DNA of 64,000 nt from Octadecabacter sp. (GTDB taxonomy: Bacteria > Pseudomonadota > Alphaproteobacteria > Rhodobacterales > Rhodobacteraceae). The notes under the pieces were generated by a model. The model had not been told where the DNA came from. It was given only the letters and a program-made list of their open reading frames with translations, and ran no database searches. Where the stretch lies: the NCBI GenBank assembly GCA_018608045.1, contig JABBAI010000086.1:1-64000 (forward strand), written 5' to 3'. The first letter of the stretch is position 1. Every line of letters starts with the position of its first letter. This document shows positions 32,361 to 42,655 of the stretch, one piece after another. A program made the position numbers and the translations under genes.

Positions 32361-33281
32361 ATGATTTCCCCTGCTATGTCTTCTTGTTTGGGCGACTGGC
32401 TGGATCATCAGCGCGCCCTTAAAGGGGCCGCGGCCAACACGATCAGCGCCTATCGCACCGATGTTCTTGGCTTTTTGCACTTCATGACCCAGCACACGGG
32501 CGACAGCCTTGGCCTTGGTCCGATTTCGCGTGTTGCGATCACAGATATGCGGTCTTGGATGGCCCATGAACGCGGGCGCGGCGTTGCGGCGCGGTCCTTG
32601 GCGCGCAGCCTGTCTGCGGTGAAATCGTTTTACAGTTGGTTGGCCGAACGCGAAGGGTTTGAACCGACGGCTGTTTTGTCCACACGCTCCCCCAAGTTTC
32701 ACAAAAAACTGCCCCGTCCGTTGGCGGTTGATGCCGCCCGCGCGATGATCGACATGGTCGAAGTGCAGGCACGCGAACCTTGGGTGGCCGCGCGCGATGT
32801 GGCCGTGATCACGTTGCTTTATGGATGCGGGTTGCGCATTTCAGAAGCCTTGGGCCTGACGGGCCGCGACGTCCCCCTGCCCGCCACGTTGCGCATTATT
32901 GGCAAAGGCGGCAAGGAACGCCTTGTCCCCGTCATCCCCGCAGCCCGCGCAGCCGTAACAGCCTATCTGCGCGACTGTCCTTATGATACAGAACCTAACC
33001 AGCCGATTTTTCGCGGGCTGCGCGGTGGTCCTCTTTATCCGCGTGCGATCCAGTCGGTCATGGCCGCGTCACGTATGCAGCTTGGCCTGCCTGCGACCGC
33101 CACACCCCATGCCATGCGCCACAGCTTTGCCACGCATCTTTTGAATGCGGGTGGTGACCTCAGGTCCATTCAAGAACTGCTTGGCCACGCGTCATTGTCC
33201 ACAACCCAGGCCTACACAGCTGTTGATACAGCGCGCTTGATGGAGGTCTATGACAGCGCGCACCCCAGCGCCAATCGGTAA
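32361..33281 (+). CDS. xerC: Tyrosine recombinase XerC
   Basis: LLYGCGLRISEALGLTGRDV, HAMRHSFATHLLNAGGDLRSIQELLGHASLSTTQAYTAVD. Confidence 0.94.
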   Translation: MISPAMSSCLGDWLDHQRALKGAAANTISAYRTDVLGFLHFMTQHTGDSLGLGPISRVAITDMRSWMAHERGRGVAARSLARSLSAVKSFYSWLAEREGFEPTAVLSTRSPKFHKKLPRPLAVDAARAMIDMVEVQAREPWVAARDVAVITLLYGCGLRISEALGLTGRDVPLPATLRIIGKGGKERLVPVIPAARAAVTAYLRDCPYDTEPNQPIFRGLRGGPLYPRAIQSVMAASRMQLGLPATATPHAMRHSFATHLLNAGGDLRSIQELLGHASLSTTQAYTAVDTARLMEVYDSAHPSANR

Positions 33282-33322
33282 GGCTGCTTGCCCCCCGCGC
33301 CGTATTGGGTCATGGAACCGTC

Positions 33323-34030
33323 ATGATTGAGAATACGTTATCCCAGTACAAAGCCCTCGCCGTTCATTTCCTGACTGCAACGGGTGCCGTTTTCGCCATA
33401 CTTGCGATGTTAGAAGCCATCCAAAAAGACTGGGCGATGATGTTCGTGTGGTTGATCGTGGCCTTTGCGGTGGACGGAATTGACGGACCGCTGGCGCGCC
33501 ATTTCAACGTAAAGAAGTACGCGCCCCAGTTTGATGGTTATCTGCTTGATCTGATTATCGACTACCTCACCTACGTGTTTATTCCCGCCTATGCACTTTA
33601 TGCGTCGGGGTTGATGGATGGGTGGTCCGGTTGGGTCGCGATCATCGTTATCACCTTTGGGTCAGCCTTATATTTCTGCGACACCCGTATGAAAACAAAG
33701 GATAATTCATTTTCCGGATTCCCTGGATGCTGGAACATGTTGATCCTTGTGCTTTTCGCGCTGAGCCCGCCATGGTGGGCTTGTCTGGTGCTCGTCGCGG
33801 TTCTGGCGGTGACGATGTTTGTCCCTGTGAAATTCGTTCATCCTGTGCGCACCGACCGCTGGCGCGCGATTTCATTGCCAATGGCGCTGGCATGGACCGT
33901 GTTTGCGGGCTTTGCCGCATGGGGGAATTTTGATCCGGCGGCGGGCGTGTTCTGGGGGTTGATGGTCACGTCGGTCTATCTGCTTGGCGCAGGTGCGATG
34001 CAACAAGTGCTGCACGGACCAGACGGCTAA
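33323..34030 (+). CDS. pcs: Phosphatidylcholine synthase (CDP-alcohol phosphatidyltransferase)
   Basis: AFAVDGIDGPLARHFNVKKYAPQFDGYLLDLIIDYLTYVFIPAY; multiple TM segments. Confidence 0.9.
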   Translation: MIENTLSQYKALAVHFLTATGAVFAILAMLEAIQKDWAMMFVWLIVAFAVDGIDGPLARHFNVKKYAPQFDGYLLDLIIDYLTYVFIPAYALYASGLMDGWSGWVAIIVITFGSALYFCDTRMKTKDNSFSGFPGCWNMLILVLFALSPPWWACLVLVAVLAVTMFVPVKFVHPVRTDRWRAISLPMALAWTVFAGFAAWGNFDPAAGVFWGLMVTSVYLLGAGAMQQVLHGPDG

Positions 34031-34479
34031 ATCAGAAAGCCGCCCGCGCCCTCGTGACGCAACAGCGCGACCTTGGTTTCCACCCCGCCTTTGCCCGAAA
34101 ACCCAGTGAGCCCCTTGGCACCCATGACGCGGTGACACGGAATAATCACGGGGATCGGATTGCCGCCACAAGCAGACCCGACCGCCTGTGCAGATTGGTT
34201 CAACGCCTTGGCTATATCGCCATACGTCACGGTTTCCCCAAACGGAATAGCCGACATTTGCGCGCAAACGTCCCGCTGAAAATCGGACCCTTTGATGCGC
34301 AGCGGTAAGTCAAATTCTGTGAGCGTACCAGCGGCATAGGCCTGCACTTGACGGGCGGCCTCAACCAGCAACGGCGTGTCGTCTGTGCCGTCCCCGTCCC
34401 AATCAAGGCGCACAATCGCGCTGTCGTCTTCCCAAAGGGTAAGGGGACCGAATTGGGTGGGGATGGTTAGGATAGGCAT
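34027..34479 (-). CDS. ogt: Methylated-DNA--[protein]-cysteine S-methyltransferase
   Basis: IPVIIPCHRVMGAKGLTGFSGKGGVETKVALLRHEG (PCHRV active site). Confidence 0.95.
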   Translation of the reverse strand: MPILTIPTQFGPLTLWEDDSAIVRLDWDGDGTDDTPLLVEAARQVQAYAAGTLTEFDLPLRIKGSDFQRDVCAQMSAIPFGETVTYGDIAKALNQSAQAVGSACGGNPIPVIIPCHRVMGAKGLTGFSGKGGVETKVALLRHEGAGGFLI

Positions 34480-34543
34480 GTGCCACCCTCACCAATTGTG
34501 CGCTGCGTATCAATCCGAAACATGCGCATGCTGCGGGCGGGCC

Positions 34544-34571
34544 GCGCCAAAGGCCATGCGGCCTTTGGCGC
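34544..34571. repeat. Strong intergenic hairpin between ogt and ileS
   Basis: Perfect 12-bp stem GCGCCAAAGGCC-ATGC-GGCCTTTGGCGC; no T tract. Confidence 0.6.
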
Positions 34572-34583
34572 TGTCCCAGTCGG

Positions 34584-37514
34584 TTAGCTTAGCGCGCTAT
34601 CACAGCGTCCGCAGACGCCCGTATGGCTGTGCGTCCCAACGTCGGGCAGGATTTTCCAGCAGCGCTGGCATTTTTCGCCATCCGATTTGCCGAAAACAAC
34701 GCCAACGCCTGCCATATCCTCCAAGGCGAACCCGCCATCCGGTGCATCCCCTTCAACAATCGTGATCTGGCTGGTGATGCATAGGTCCGCAAAGGTATCA
34801 GGATTGGTGATCACGGCTGCCAATTCCGCGCTAAGATAAACTGTCGGCGCTGCTTCGAGCGAGGAGCCGATGACTTTGGCCGTGCGCTGTTCTTCCAACG
34901 CACCCGTCACGACACGGCGCACTGCGCGCACGATGTCTGACCGCGCGGCAAGCGCATCATCGCGCCACTCAGCCGGCGTGTCGGGAAAATCAACAAGATG
35001 CACAGACGTATCCGCGCCATTACGCTCCAACCAGACCTCCTCCATCGTAAATGTCAGGATCGGGGCAAGCCAGGTCGTCAGCCGCGCATAAAGCGCATCC
35101 AGAACCGTAAGTGCGGCCCGCTGGCGATCCGTATCGCCATCACAATACAGCGCGTCCTTGCGGATATCGAAGTAGAATGAGGACAAATCAAGCGTCGCGA
35201 AATCGAAAATCGCGCGGAACACACCTTGAAAATCGTACTTTGCGTAGCCTTCACGCACCACACCGTCGAGCACGGCCAGTTTGTGTAGGATCAACTGTTC
35301 CAGTTCTGGCATGTCATCACGGGCCACGGCCTTTGCAGGGTCAAAGTCGTTCAGTGACCCGAGCATGAACCGAACCGTATTGCGCAGCCGGCGATAGCTG
35401 TCAGCCACGCCTTTCAGAATTTCATCCCCGATGCGCAGATCAACCGTATAATCCGCCTGCGCCACCCAAAGCCGCAAAATATCCGCGCCATATTGTTGGA
35501 TCACCTTTTCAGGGGCGACCGTGTTGCCGACCGATTTGGACATCTTCATGCCCTTTTCATCCAGCGTAAATCCGTGGGTCAAAACCCCACGGTAAGGCGC
35601 GCGCCCCATCGTGCCACAGCCCTGCAACATGGATGAATGGAACCAGCCGCGATGCTGGTCGGTACCCTCGAGATAGAGATCCGCCAAACCGTCCTCAGAG
35701 CCATCCTCGCGGTCGCGCAACGTAAAGGCATGGGTCGATCCGGAATCAAACCACACATCCAGAATATCCATGACCTGATCATAGGCATCATGGTTGTGGT
35801 CATTGCCAAGGAAGCGCGCCTTTGCGCCGTCTTTGTACCACGCATCCGCGCCCTCGGCCTCGAACGCCTCAAGAATACGTGCGTTCACGGCTTCGTCTTG
35901 CAACAGATAATCGGAGTCCGTCGGTTGCACACCTTTCTTGGTGAAACAAGTCAGCGGCACACCCCATGCACGTTGACGCGACAAAACCCAATCGGGGCGC
36001 GCTTCGATCATGGAATATAGACGGTTGCGGCCCTTTTGCGGGGTCCACGTGACCAGTTCATCGATGCTGCGCAGCGCGCGTTCACGGATCGTCGTGCCGT
36101 ATGTGTCCTGCCCATCGCCTACGGCCTTGTCCACGGCGGCAAACCACTGCGGCGTGTTGCGATAGATGATCGGCGCTTTGGAGCGCCAGCTGTGCGGATA
36201 GGAATGCTTGATCTTACCACGCGCCAACAACCCGCCTACTTCGGCCAGCTTTGACATGACAGCCGCGTTCGCATCGCCTTCCCAATCGCCCTTTTTGGCT
36301 TTGGCGCGCAGGATGCGTTTGCCGCCAAAGAACGGCAAGTCTTCGCGGAACGATCCATCGTCCATGACGTTGTAGGTGATAACCTGCTGGAGCAGGCCAA
36401 GGTCACGGTAGAGTTCAAACTCCTCCATACCGTGTGACGGCGCACAATGTACAAATCCAGTGCCTTCATCGTCAGTGACAAAATCAGCAGCGCGAAAATC
36501 ACGCAAGCCATCCCACTCGCCGTTTGATCCCTCAGAACCAGCCAATGGATGCTGCAATGAAAGACCTGCCAATTCATCGGCGGGGACGTCACGCACACGC
36601 GTCCACTGATCATCCTCAAGACGCGCTTTGCCAAACACATCTGCCGCCAACTTATCTGCCAACAAGAAACGCTCGCCCACATCAGCCCAACATTCATCAG
36701 GCGTCGCGGTGATTTCATACAATCCGTAAGAATAGTCCGCGCCATAAACGACGGCTTTGTTGGACGGGATAGTCCACGGCGTTGTTGTCCAGATCACGAC
36801 TTTTGCGTCTTTCAGATCACCCTCAGTGGCGACCGCAAACTTCACCCAGATCGTAAAGGAATGCTTGTCGTGGTATTCAACCTCGGCCTCCGCCAGCGCG
36901 GTCTCCTCGGTCGGTGACCACATCACAGGCTTGGAGCCTTGATAGAGCGTGCCCGTCATCAGGAATTTCTGAAATTCCTCTGCAATCACCCGTTCGGCGT
37001 GAAAATTCATCGTGAGGTACGGATCGGCCCAATTGCCGGTGATCCCTAGTCGCTTAAATTCCTCGCGCTGGATATCCACCCAACCGCGCGCAAATTCGCG
37101 ACATTCCTGACGGAATTCGACAACATCCACGGCGTCCTTATCCAGACCCTTTTCGCGGTACTTTTCTTCGATCTTCCATTCGATCGGCAGACCGTGACAA
37201 TCCCAACCGGGGATATAACGCGCATCGCGGCCCATCATCTGCTGGGACCGCACAACCATGTCTTTCAAAATCTTGTTCAGCGCATGCCCGATGTGCAGAT
37301 GCCCGTTCGCGTAAGGCGGTCCATCATGCAGCGTGAACGGCGCACGGGTTTCAGCCTTCGCCTTCTCGCGCAGCTTTCCGTAAACATCCATGTCCGCCCA
37401 GCGCGCCAGCCATTCAGGTTCGCGCTTTGGCAGACCTGCCCGCATGGGGAAATCGGTCTTGGGCAAGTTCAGTGTGGTTTTGTATTCGGGTGTGTCAGTC
37501 GTTTCGGCGCACAT
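34584..37514 (-). CDS. ileS: Isoleucyl-tRNA synthetase
   Basis: DGPPYANGHLHIGHALNKILKD (HIGH), KMSKSVGN (KMSKS), C-terminal zinc-binding CQRCWKILPDVG...CGRCDSAL. Confidence 0.98.
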   Translation of the reverse strand: MCAETTDTPEYKTTLNLPKTDFPMRAGLPKREPEWLARWADMDVYGKLREKAKAETRAPFTLHDGPPYANGHLHIGHALNKILKDMVVRSQQMMGRDARYIPGWDCHGLPIEWKIEEKYREKGLDKDAVDVVEFRQECREFARGWVDIQREEFKRLGITGNWADPYLTMNFHAERVIAEEFQKFLMTGTLYQGSKPVMWSPTEETALAEAEVEYHDKHSFTIWVKFAVATEGDLKDAKVVIWTTTPWTIPSNKAVVYGADYSYGLYEITATPDECWADVGERFLLADKLAADVFGKARLEDDQWTRVRDVPADELAGLSLQHPLAGSEGSNGEWDGLRDFRAADFVTDDEGTGFVHCAPSHGMEEFELYRDLGLLQQVITYNVMDDGSFREDLPFFGGKRILRAKAKKGDWEGDANAAVMSKLAEVGGLLARGKIKHSYPHSWRSKAPIIYRNTPQWFAAVDKAVGDGQDTYGTTIRERALRSIDELVTWTPQKGRNRLYSMIEARPDWVLSRQRAWGVPLTCFTKKGVQPTDSDYLLQDEAVNARILEAFEAEGADAWYKDGAKARFLGNDHNHDAYDQVMDILDVWFDSGSTHAFTLRDREDGSEDGLADLYLEGTDQHRGWFHSSMLQGCGTMGRAPYRGVLTHGFTLDEKGMKMSKSVGNTVAPEKVIQQYGADILRLWVAQADYTVDLRIGDEILKGVADSYRRLRNTVRFMLGSLNDFDPAKAVARDDMPELEQLILHKLAVLDGVVREGYAKYDFQGVFRAIFDFATLDLSSFYFDIRKDALYCDGDTDRQRAALTVLDALYARLTTWLAPILTFTMEEVWLERNGADTSVHLVDFPDTPAEWRDDALAARSDIVRAVRRVVTGALEEQRTAKVIGSSLEAAPTVYLSAELAAVITNPDTFADLCITSQITIVEGDAPDGGFALEDMAGVGVVFGKSDGEKCQRCWKILPDVGTHSHTGVCGRCDSALS

Positions 37515-37773
37515 ATGGAGCGTCCTTCGAATAGGTTATTTCGGGAATATGAAAGGGGCGGTGCGGATCATATCGGACACCTTCGTCCGGCGCGGTGGGG
37601 GTCACAGCACCGGCTATATAATTCGAATAATCAGGATCACGCAGTATGTCATAACGCGCTTATAGGCCCGCCTGCCCCTGCGGTAAAGTGCGCCAATGAC
37701 AAGAACAGGCCTTGCGGGGTGTGCGTGCAAGACGGATACGCTTGACCAGCACACGATCAAAGGACCAAACTTC

Positions 37774-38950
37774 ATGCGCATCGCCATTATCGGGGCCGGA
37801 ATGGGTGGGCTGACCGCGGCAAGTTTGCTGGCCGATCAGGGACACGACATCACGATTTTCGACCAGTTCGACACCCCCAAACCGGTCGGGTCCGGCCTTG
37901 TTATTCAACCGGTCGGCCAACAGGTGCTGGCAGAGGTCTGCGCGCTTGAAACTGCCCTGTCGTATGGCAATCGTGTCACCCATATGCTCGGTATTGAGGC
38001 GCAGAACGGCAAACGTATGCTTGATGTGCGGTATGATCTGGTTGACCCGACTACATACGGCCTCGCTATTCACCGCGCCGCCTTGTTTGATGCACTTTGG
38101 CAAGCCATGAAAACACGGGATGGCATCACCCTTGTGACGTCAGCCGACATCACGTCCGTACGGCAAGACGACGATACGATCGACGTGTTCACCGCCAGCC
38201 ATGACGCCTTCGGACCCTTTGATCTTTGCATCGACAGCGCAGGCGCGGGCTCCCCTTTGTCGCCACTGACCAGCAAACCGTTGGGGTACGGCGCGATCTG
38301 GGGCACCGTCGATTGGCCCGACGACACCGACTTGCCCAAACACCACCTGAGCCAGCGCTACGTTGCGGCCTCTCACATGATTGGTGCGCTGCCGATTGGC
38401 ACACTTCCGGGGGACACATCTTTCAAAGCTGCGATCTTCTGGTCCTTGCCAAGCGGCGGGTATGACGCATGGAAATCAAACGGTCTCGATGCTTGGAGAG
38501 CCGAGGCAAAAACTCTCTGGCCTGCCCTTGCCCCCTTTGTTGATCAAATCACAGACGCGGATCAAATGACGATGGCGCGTTACAGCCACGGCACGCTGAA
38601 CCGCCCCTACACCAATCGCTTGGTTCACATCGGCGATGCTGCCCACCGCGCCTCTCCGCAACTCGGACAAGGGGCAAACATGGCCCTGTTGGATGCACTG
38701 GCTCTTTCCCGCGCCCTTGCCACGCGCACGATAGGTCAGGCCCTCCCCGCCTATGCGCGCGCGCCGCCTTCACACAAAAATCTATCAAGCGATGTCTTGG
38801 GCCTTCACGCCGATGTATCAATCCGACAGCAAGATACTTCCGATCCTGCGCGATCGCGTCTTGTTTCCCGTGTCGCAAATCCCGCCAACACCGCGCATCC
38901 TGACAAGCCTTGTTTGCGGCACCATGGTCTCACCACTCAGACGCCTTTGA
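37774..38950 (+). pseudogene. FAD-dependent monooxygenase, frame disrupted near 38755-38764
   Basis: MRIAIIGAGMGGLTAASLLADQGHDITIFDQ... GDAAHRASPQLGQGANMALLDALALSRAL; frame 1 to AYARA, then the natural C-terminus RRLHTKIYQAMSWAFTPMYQSDSKILPILRDRVLFPVSQIPPTPRILTSLVCGTM is in frame 2, consistent with loss of one GC from a (GC)n run. Confidence 0.85.
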
Positions 38951-39073
38951 CGCGTCTTGGTGTTTTTTGGGGAAGCGCCCATCTGTCGACCGCACCAAGA
39001 ACCGTAATAAAAAAAGGGCCACCAGTCGGCAGCCCCTTTCGTATCAAAATATCGTGCGGCAAAGCCGCTCCGC

Positions 39074-39313
39074 TTACTTACTTTCAAGCGCCTCAATGCG
39101 TGCCAGAAGGGATGCGTTCTCTTCGCGAGCCTTTTGCGCCATCATGCGCACGGCCTCAAATTCTTCGCGGGTGACAAAATCACGATCCGCCAACCAGCGG
39201 TCCACCATAGATGACATCGCTGTTTGTGCTTCGTCCTTGGCACCTTGGGCCACGCCCATCGCGTTGGTCATCAGCTGTGAAATGTCATCAAAGACTTTAT
39301 TGCGGCTCTGCAT
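39074..39313 (-). CDS. ubiK: UbiK/BMFP family accessory factor
   Basis: MQSRNKVFDDISQLMTNAMGVAQGAKDEA...VTREEFEAVRMMAQKAREENASLLARIEALE. Confidence 0.88.
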   Translation of the reverse strand: MQSRNKVFDDISQLMTNAMGVAQGAKDEAQTAMSSMVDRWLADRDFVTREEFEAVRMMAQKAREENASLLARIEALESK

Positions 39314-39415
39314 CGGTACTCTCCTATTCGTTAAATTCTATATGGGACGCCATCGCCGCCATAACAACCCCGACATCGGGTTGACATCGTCGCACCCGAC
39401 GTCACAACTCACCCC

Positions 39416-40342
39416 ATGCTGGCCGCAATACCCTTCCCCGATATCTCGCCCGAGATTTTCACCCTGACCCTGTTCGGGTTCACCTTCGCGCTGCGCTGGT
39501 ATGCGTTGGGGTATATCGTCGGCATCGTCATCGGCTGGTGGATTGCCATGCGGGCCAGCAAACGCCTGACACTGTGGCGCGACGACACCCCCCCCTTGAC
39601 CCGCGATCAAATCGAAGACCTGCTGACATGGGTTATTATCGGCGTCATTGCGGGCGGGCGGTTCGGGTATGTGCTGTTTTACGGGGATGGTCAGTTTGCC
39701 AACAATCCAGCCGCAATTTTCCGCATCTGGGACGGCGGCATGTCGTTTCATGGCGGATTTATCGGTGTTTGCGTCGCCACCATTGTGTGCGCGCGCCGCT
39801 ACGGGGCCGCTTTGGGCGATGTTGCCAATATTCTTGCGCTCACGGCGACGCCCGCCATTTTGCTGGTGCGGATTGCCAACTTTATCAACGCTGAACTTTG
39901 GGGCCGCGCGACGGACGTTCCATGGGGCGTCAAATTCCCGTCTATGTGTGTCGATCCTGCGCGCCAACTTTGCACCACGGTGGGGGAGTGGTTTTATTAC
40001 GGCGACGAACCAACCCGCCACCCCAGCCAACTTTATGAAGCGGGTCTTGAGGGTCTTCTTCTGGGCGCGATCATTATGTTCCTCGCGTTCAAACGCGGCT
40101 GGCTGAAACGTCAATGGTCGCTCGTAGCGGTGTTCCTGATCGGTTACGGCGCTGCGCGCTTCGCGATCGAATTTGTCCGCCAGCCTGACGCACAATTCAC
40201 ATCCCCCACCAACCCCATCGGCTGGGCCTATGATTTTGGCACATGGGGTTTGACGCAAGGCCAAGCGCTGTCGATCCCGATGATCCTCGCGGGTGTCATC
40301 CTCGTTTATCTGACTCGTCCCAGTAAAACGCCACAGGCATGA
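39416..40342 (+). CDS. lgt: Prolipoprotein diacylglyceryl transferase
   Basis: FALRWYALGYIVGI, GGRFGYVLFY, GGMSFHGGFIGV, RHPSQLYEAGLEGLLLG. Confidence 0.96.
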   Translation: MLAAIPFPDISPEIFTLTLFGFTFALRWYALGYIVGIVIGWWIAMRASKRLTLWRDDTPPLTRDQIEDLLTWVIIGVIAGGRFGYVLFYGDGQFANNPAAIFRIWDGGMSFHGGFIGVCVATIVCARRYGAALGDVANILALTATPAILLVRIANFINAELWGRATDVPWGVKFPSMCVDPARQLCTTVGEWFYYGDEPTRHPSQLYEAGLEGLLLGAIIMFLAFKRGWLKRQWSLVAVFLIGYGAARFAIEFVRQPDAQFTSPTNPIGWAYDFGTWGLTQGQALSIPMILAGVILVYLTRPSKTPQA

Positions 40343-41385
40343 CGACCCTGCGCGAGTCTTTGGCAGCGCGGATCGCCGCCAACGGGCCGGTCACGCTGGC
40401 CGATTACACGGCCGAAGCTTTGATGCACCCGACGCTGGGCTATTATTCCACGCGCGATCCCCTTGGTGCTGCGGGGGATTTCACGACGGCGCCAGAAATC
40501 AGCCAGATGTTCGGCGAATTGATCGGGCTGTCGCTGGCTCAAGCTTGGATCAACCAAGGCCAACCGACGCCCTTCACGCTGGCCGAACTCGGCCCCGGTC
40601 GCGGCACACTGATGGCTGATATTTTGCGCGCTGCCGCATCGGTCACAGGGTTTGTCGATGCCGCACAGGTCCACCTTGTCGAAACATCCCCCACCTTACG
40701 TGCTGAACAGGCAAAACGTGTCATCGCGACGTGGCACGACGATGTCAGCACTTTGCCCGACCAACCGCTGTTCCTCGTGGCCAATGAATTCTTTGACGCC
40801 CTGCCCATCCGCCAGTTCCACCGCGATCCAAAGGGGTGGCGCGAAGTCCAGATTGGTAAAGACGTCACCGCTGGTCTGTCAGCGCCCGCCCCTATCGCCC
40901 TGCTTGATCATCGCCTTGAAGACACCAAAACGGGCGATATCGTAGAACATTGCCCCGCCCTTCCCACGATCATCGACGCCATCGCGACCCGCATTGCGCG
41001 CAACGGCGGCGCGGCCCTTATTATAGACTACGGTGACTGGCGGTCCTTGGGCGACACGCTGCAAGCGCTGCAAAACCACGCGCCCACGGACCCGTTCAAA
41101 GACCCCGGACAAGCCGACATCACGGCACACGTTGATTTTGAGGCCATCGCCAAGGCCGCAGCCCCCGCCAAGTTCACCCGCCTTGCGCCGCAGGGGATGT
41201 TTCTTGAACGCCTCGGTATTACCGCGCGCGCCCAAAAGTTGGAGGTGAACCTGAGCGGCGATGCCCTCGATCAGCATATCGCCGCGCACCGCCGCTTGAC
41301 GCACCCGACAGAAATGGGTTCCCTGTTCAAGGTAATGGGGATTTACCCCGACACCGCACCGCCACCCGCAGGACTTGAACCATGA
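40339..41385 (+). CDS. SAM-dependent methyltransferase, MidA/NDUFAF7 family
   Basis: HPTLGYYSTRDPLGAAGDFTTAPEISQMFGELIG; LAELGPGRGTLMADILRA; ANEFFDALPIRQF. Confidence 0.93.
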   Translation: MTTLRESLAARIAANGPVTLADYTAEALMHPTLGYYSTRDPLGAAGDFTTAPEISQMFGELIGLSLAQAWINQGQPTPFTLAELGPGRGTLMADILRAAASVTGFVDAAQVHLVETSPTLRAEQAKRVIATWHDDVSTLPDQPLFLVANEFFDALPIRQFHRDPKGWREVQIGKDVTAGLSAPAPIALLDHRLEDTKTGDIVEHCPALPTIIDAIATRIARNGGAALIIDYGDWRSLGDTLQALQNHAPTDPFKDPGQADITAHVDFEAIAKAAAPAKFTRLAPQGMFLERLGITARAQKLEVNLSGDALDQHIAAHRRLTHPTEMGSLFKVMGIYPDTAPPPAGLEP

Positions 41386-42149
41386 CGCTTGAGATCATCA
41401 CATCAGATGCCCTGACCCCGATCCGCCACGGATTTTTCACACGCCGCGGCGGCGCGTCATCCGGTATCTTTTCAGGGCTGAACTGCGGCACAGGCAGCAC
41501 CGATCAACACGAGGCTGTCACGATAAACCGCACCCGCGTGGCCGATGCGATGGGTGTGCCGCTGGACGCACTCATGGGTGTGCATCAAATCCATTCGCCC
41601 GACGTTGTCACGGTCACGCAAGCCGCCACCGACCGCCCTAAGGCCGACGCATTGGTGACCGCCACGCGCGGCGTCGCCCTGTCCGTTTTGGCGGCAGACT
41701 GCCAACCCGTCCTATTTGCAGACACCGACGCAGGCGTGATCGGTGCCGCGCACGCGGGCTGGAAAGGTGCGCTTGGCGGCGTTCTGGAATCAACGATTGA
41801 AGCAATGGAGGCTTTGGGTGCCACCTGCGACAACATACACGCTGTGATCGGCCCCTGTATCAGCCAGACAGCCTATGAAGTCGGGCCCGAATTTTTTGAA
41901 GACTTCATCGCCCAAGATTCCGACTTCGGGCGCTTCTTTGCCAATGGCAAGAACGGCAAATACCAGTTCGACCTGCCCGCCCTTGGTCTGCACCGCCTGC
42001 GCGCGGCTGGCGTGGGCTTTGCTGAATGGACGCGCCATTGCACCTACGCCGATCCCGACCGCTTTTATAGCTACCGGCGCACGACCCATAACAAAGAAGC
42101 TGACTACGGCCGCTTGATCGCTGCGATCACGTTGGGGCCCGCCGACTGA
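41382..42149 (+). CDS. pgeF: Polyphenol oxidase family / peptidoglycan editing factor PgeF
   Basis: HGFFTRRGGASSGIFSGLNCG, VHQIHSPDVV, ADCQPVLFAD, AAHAGWKGALGGVLE. Confidence 0.94.
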   Translation: MTLEIITSDALTPIRHGFFTRRGGASSGIFSGLNCGTGSTDQHEAVTINRTRVADAMGVPLDALMGVHQIHSPDVVTVTQAATDRPKADALVTATRGVALSVLAADCQPVLFADTDAGVIGAAHAGWKGALGGVLESTIEAMEALGATCDNIHAVIGPCISQTAYEVGPEFFEDFIAQDSDFGRFFANGKNGKYQFDLPALGLHRLRAAGVGFAEWTRHCTYADPDRFYSYRRTTHNKEADYGRLIAAITLGPAD

Positions 42150-42408
42150 TCTAGGCGCGAATGGGGCGCCCCCCGCCGCAGCTGTGCCACAGTGATTTCG
42201 AAACAATCCCGTATTCCAAAGGTTGATTGTCGCCAAATCCCCTAATTTATGCGCGAAACCCATAGGGGCGTCGGGCAATGCGTGCGCCACAATCTGACTG
42301 TGAACCATCGCATGATTTCAGAAAATAACTGCAATCCGCCAAACTCATGCCGCTTTGCAACGTCATCTTAACCTTATCGAGCAAGAAGACAGACATGAGG
42401 AAGAACCC

Positions 42409-42576
42409 ATGAAGAACACACCACGTTGGATCAACTCCGCCATCGCTGAATCCGCAAACGTCACATCCAAGATGCCTTGGGAACGTGGCTTGCGCCGCCA
42501 AGCCTTTATGGCGAGCCGCCGCGCTGTGGCAGCGATCGCAGAAGCGCCAAGCCGCACGATGCGTCCCGCGGCCTAA
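42409..42576 (+). CDS. 55-aa small protein
   Basis: MKNTPRWINSAIAESANVTSKMPWERGLRRQAFMASRRAVAAIAEAPSRTMRPAA; SD GAGGAAG before ATG; terminator at 42625-42655. Confidence 0.75.
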   Translation: MKNTPRWINSAIAESANVTSKMPWERGLRRQAFMASRRAVAAIAEAPSRTMRPAA

Positions 42577-42624
42577 CATCACGACATAAATTTCCGTGCT
42601 GGCCCTCCCTCCGGCAGATCAAAT

Positions 42625-42655
42625 CGCCGCCCCCGTTTGCATTCCGGGGGCGGCG
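42625..42655 (+). terminator. Terminator downstream of the 55-aa gene
   Basis: Perfect 11-bp stem CGCCGCCCCCG/CGGGGGCGGCG, 9-nt loop, followed by CTTCTCGTTTT. Confidence 0.7.

Noticed and set aside
32361-33281. Tyrosine recombinase as possible mobile-element integrase
   Set aside because: Sequence and synteny (downstream of DUF484) fit chromosomal XerC; no attachment repeats or mobile genes nearby.
39006-39042. Possible terminator after ubiK (AAAAAAAGGGCCACC...GGCAGCCCCTTTCG)
   Set aside because: Stem is imperfect with bulges; plausible but not strong enough to list as a feature.
39338-40264. 308-aa ORF on - strand
   Set aside because: Antisense to lgt, which has clear family motifs; no recognisable domain.
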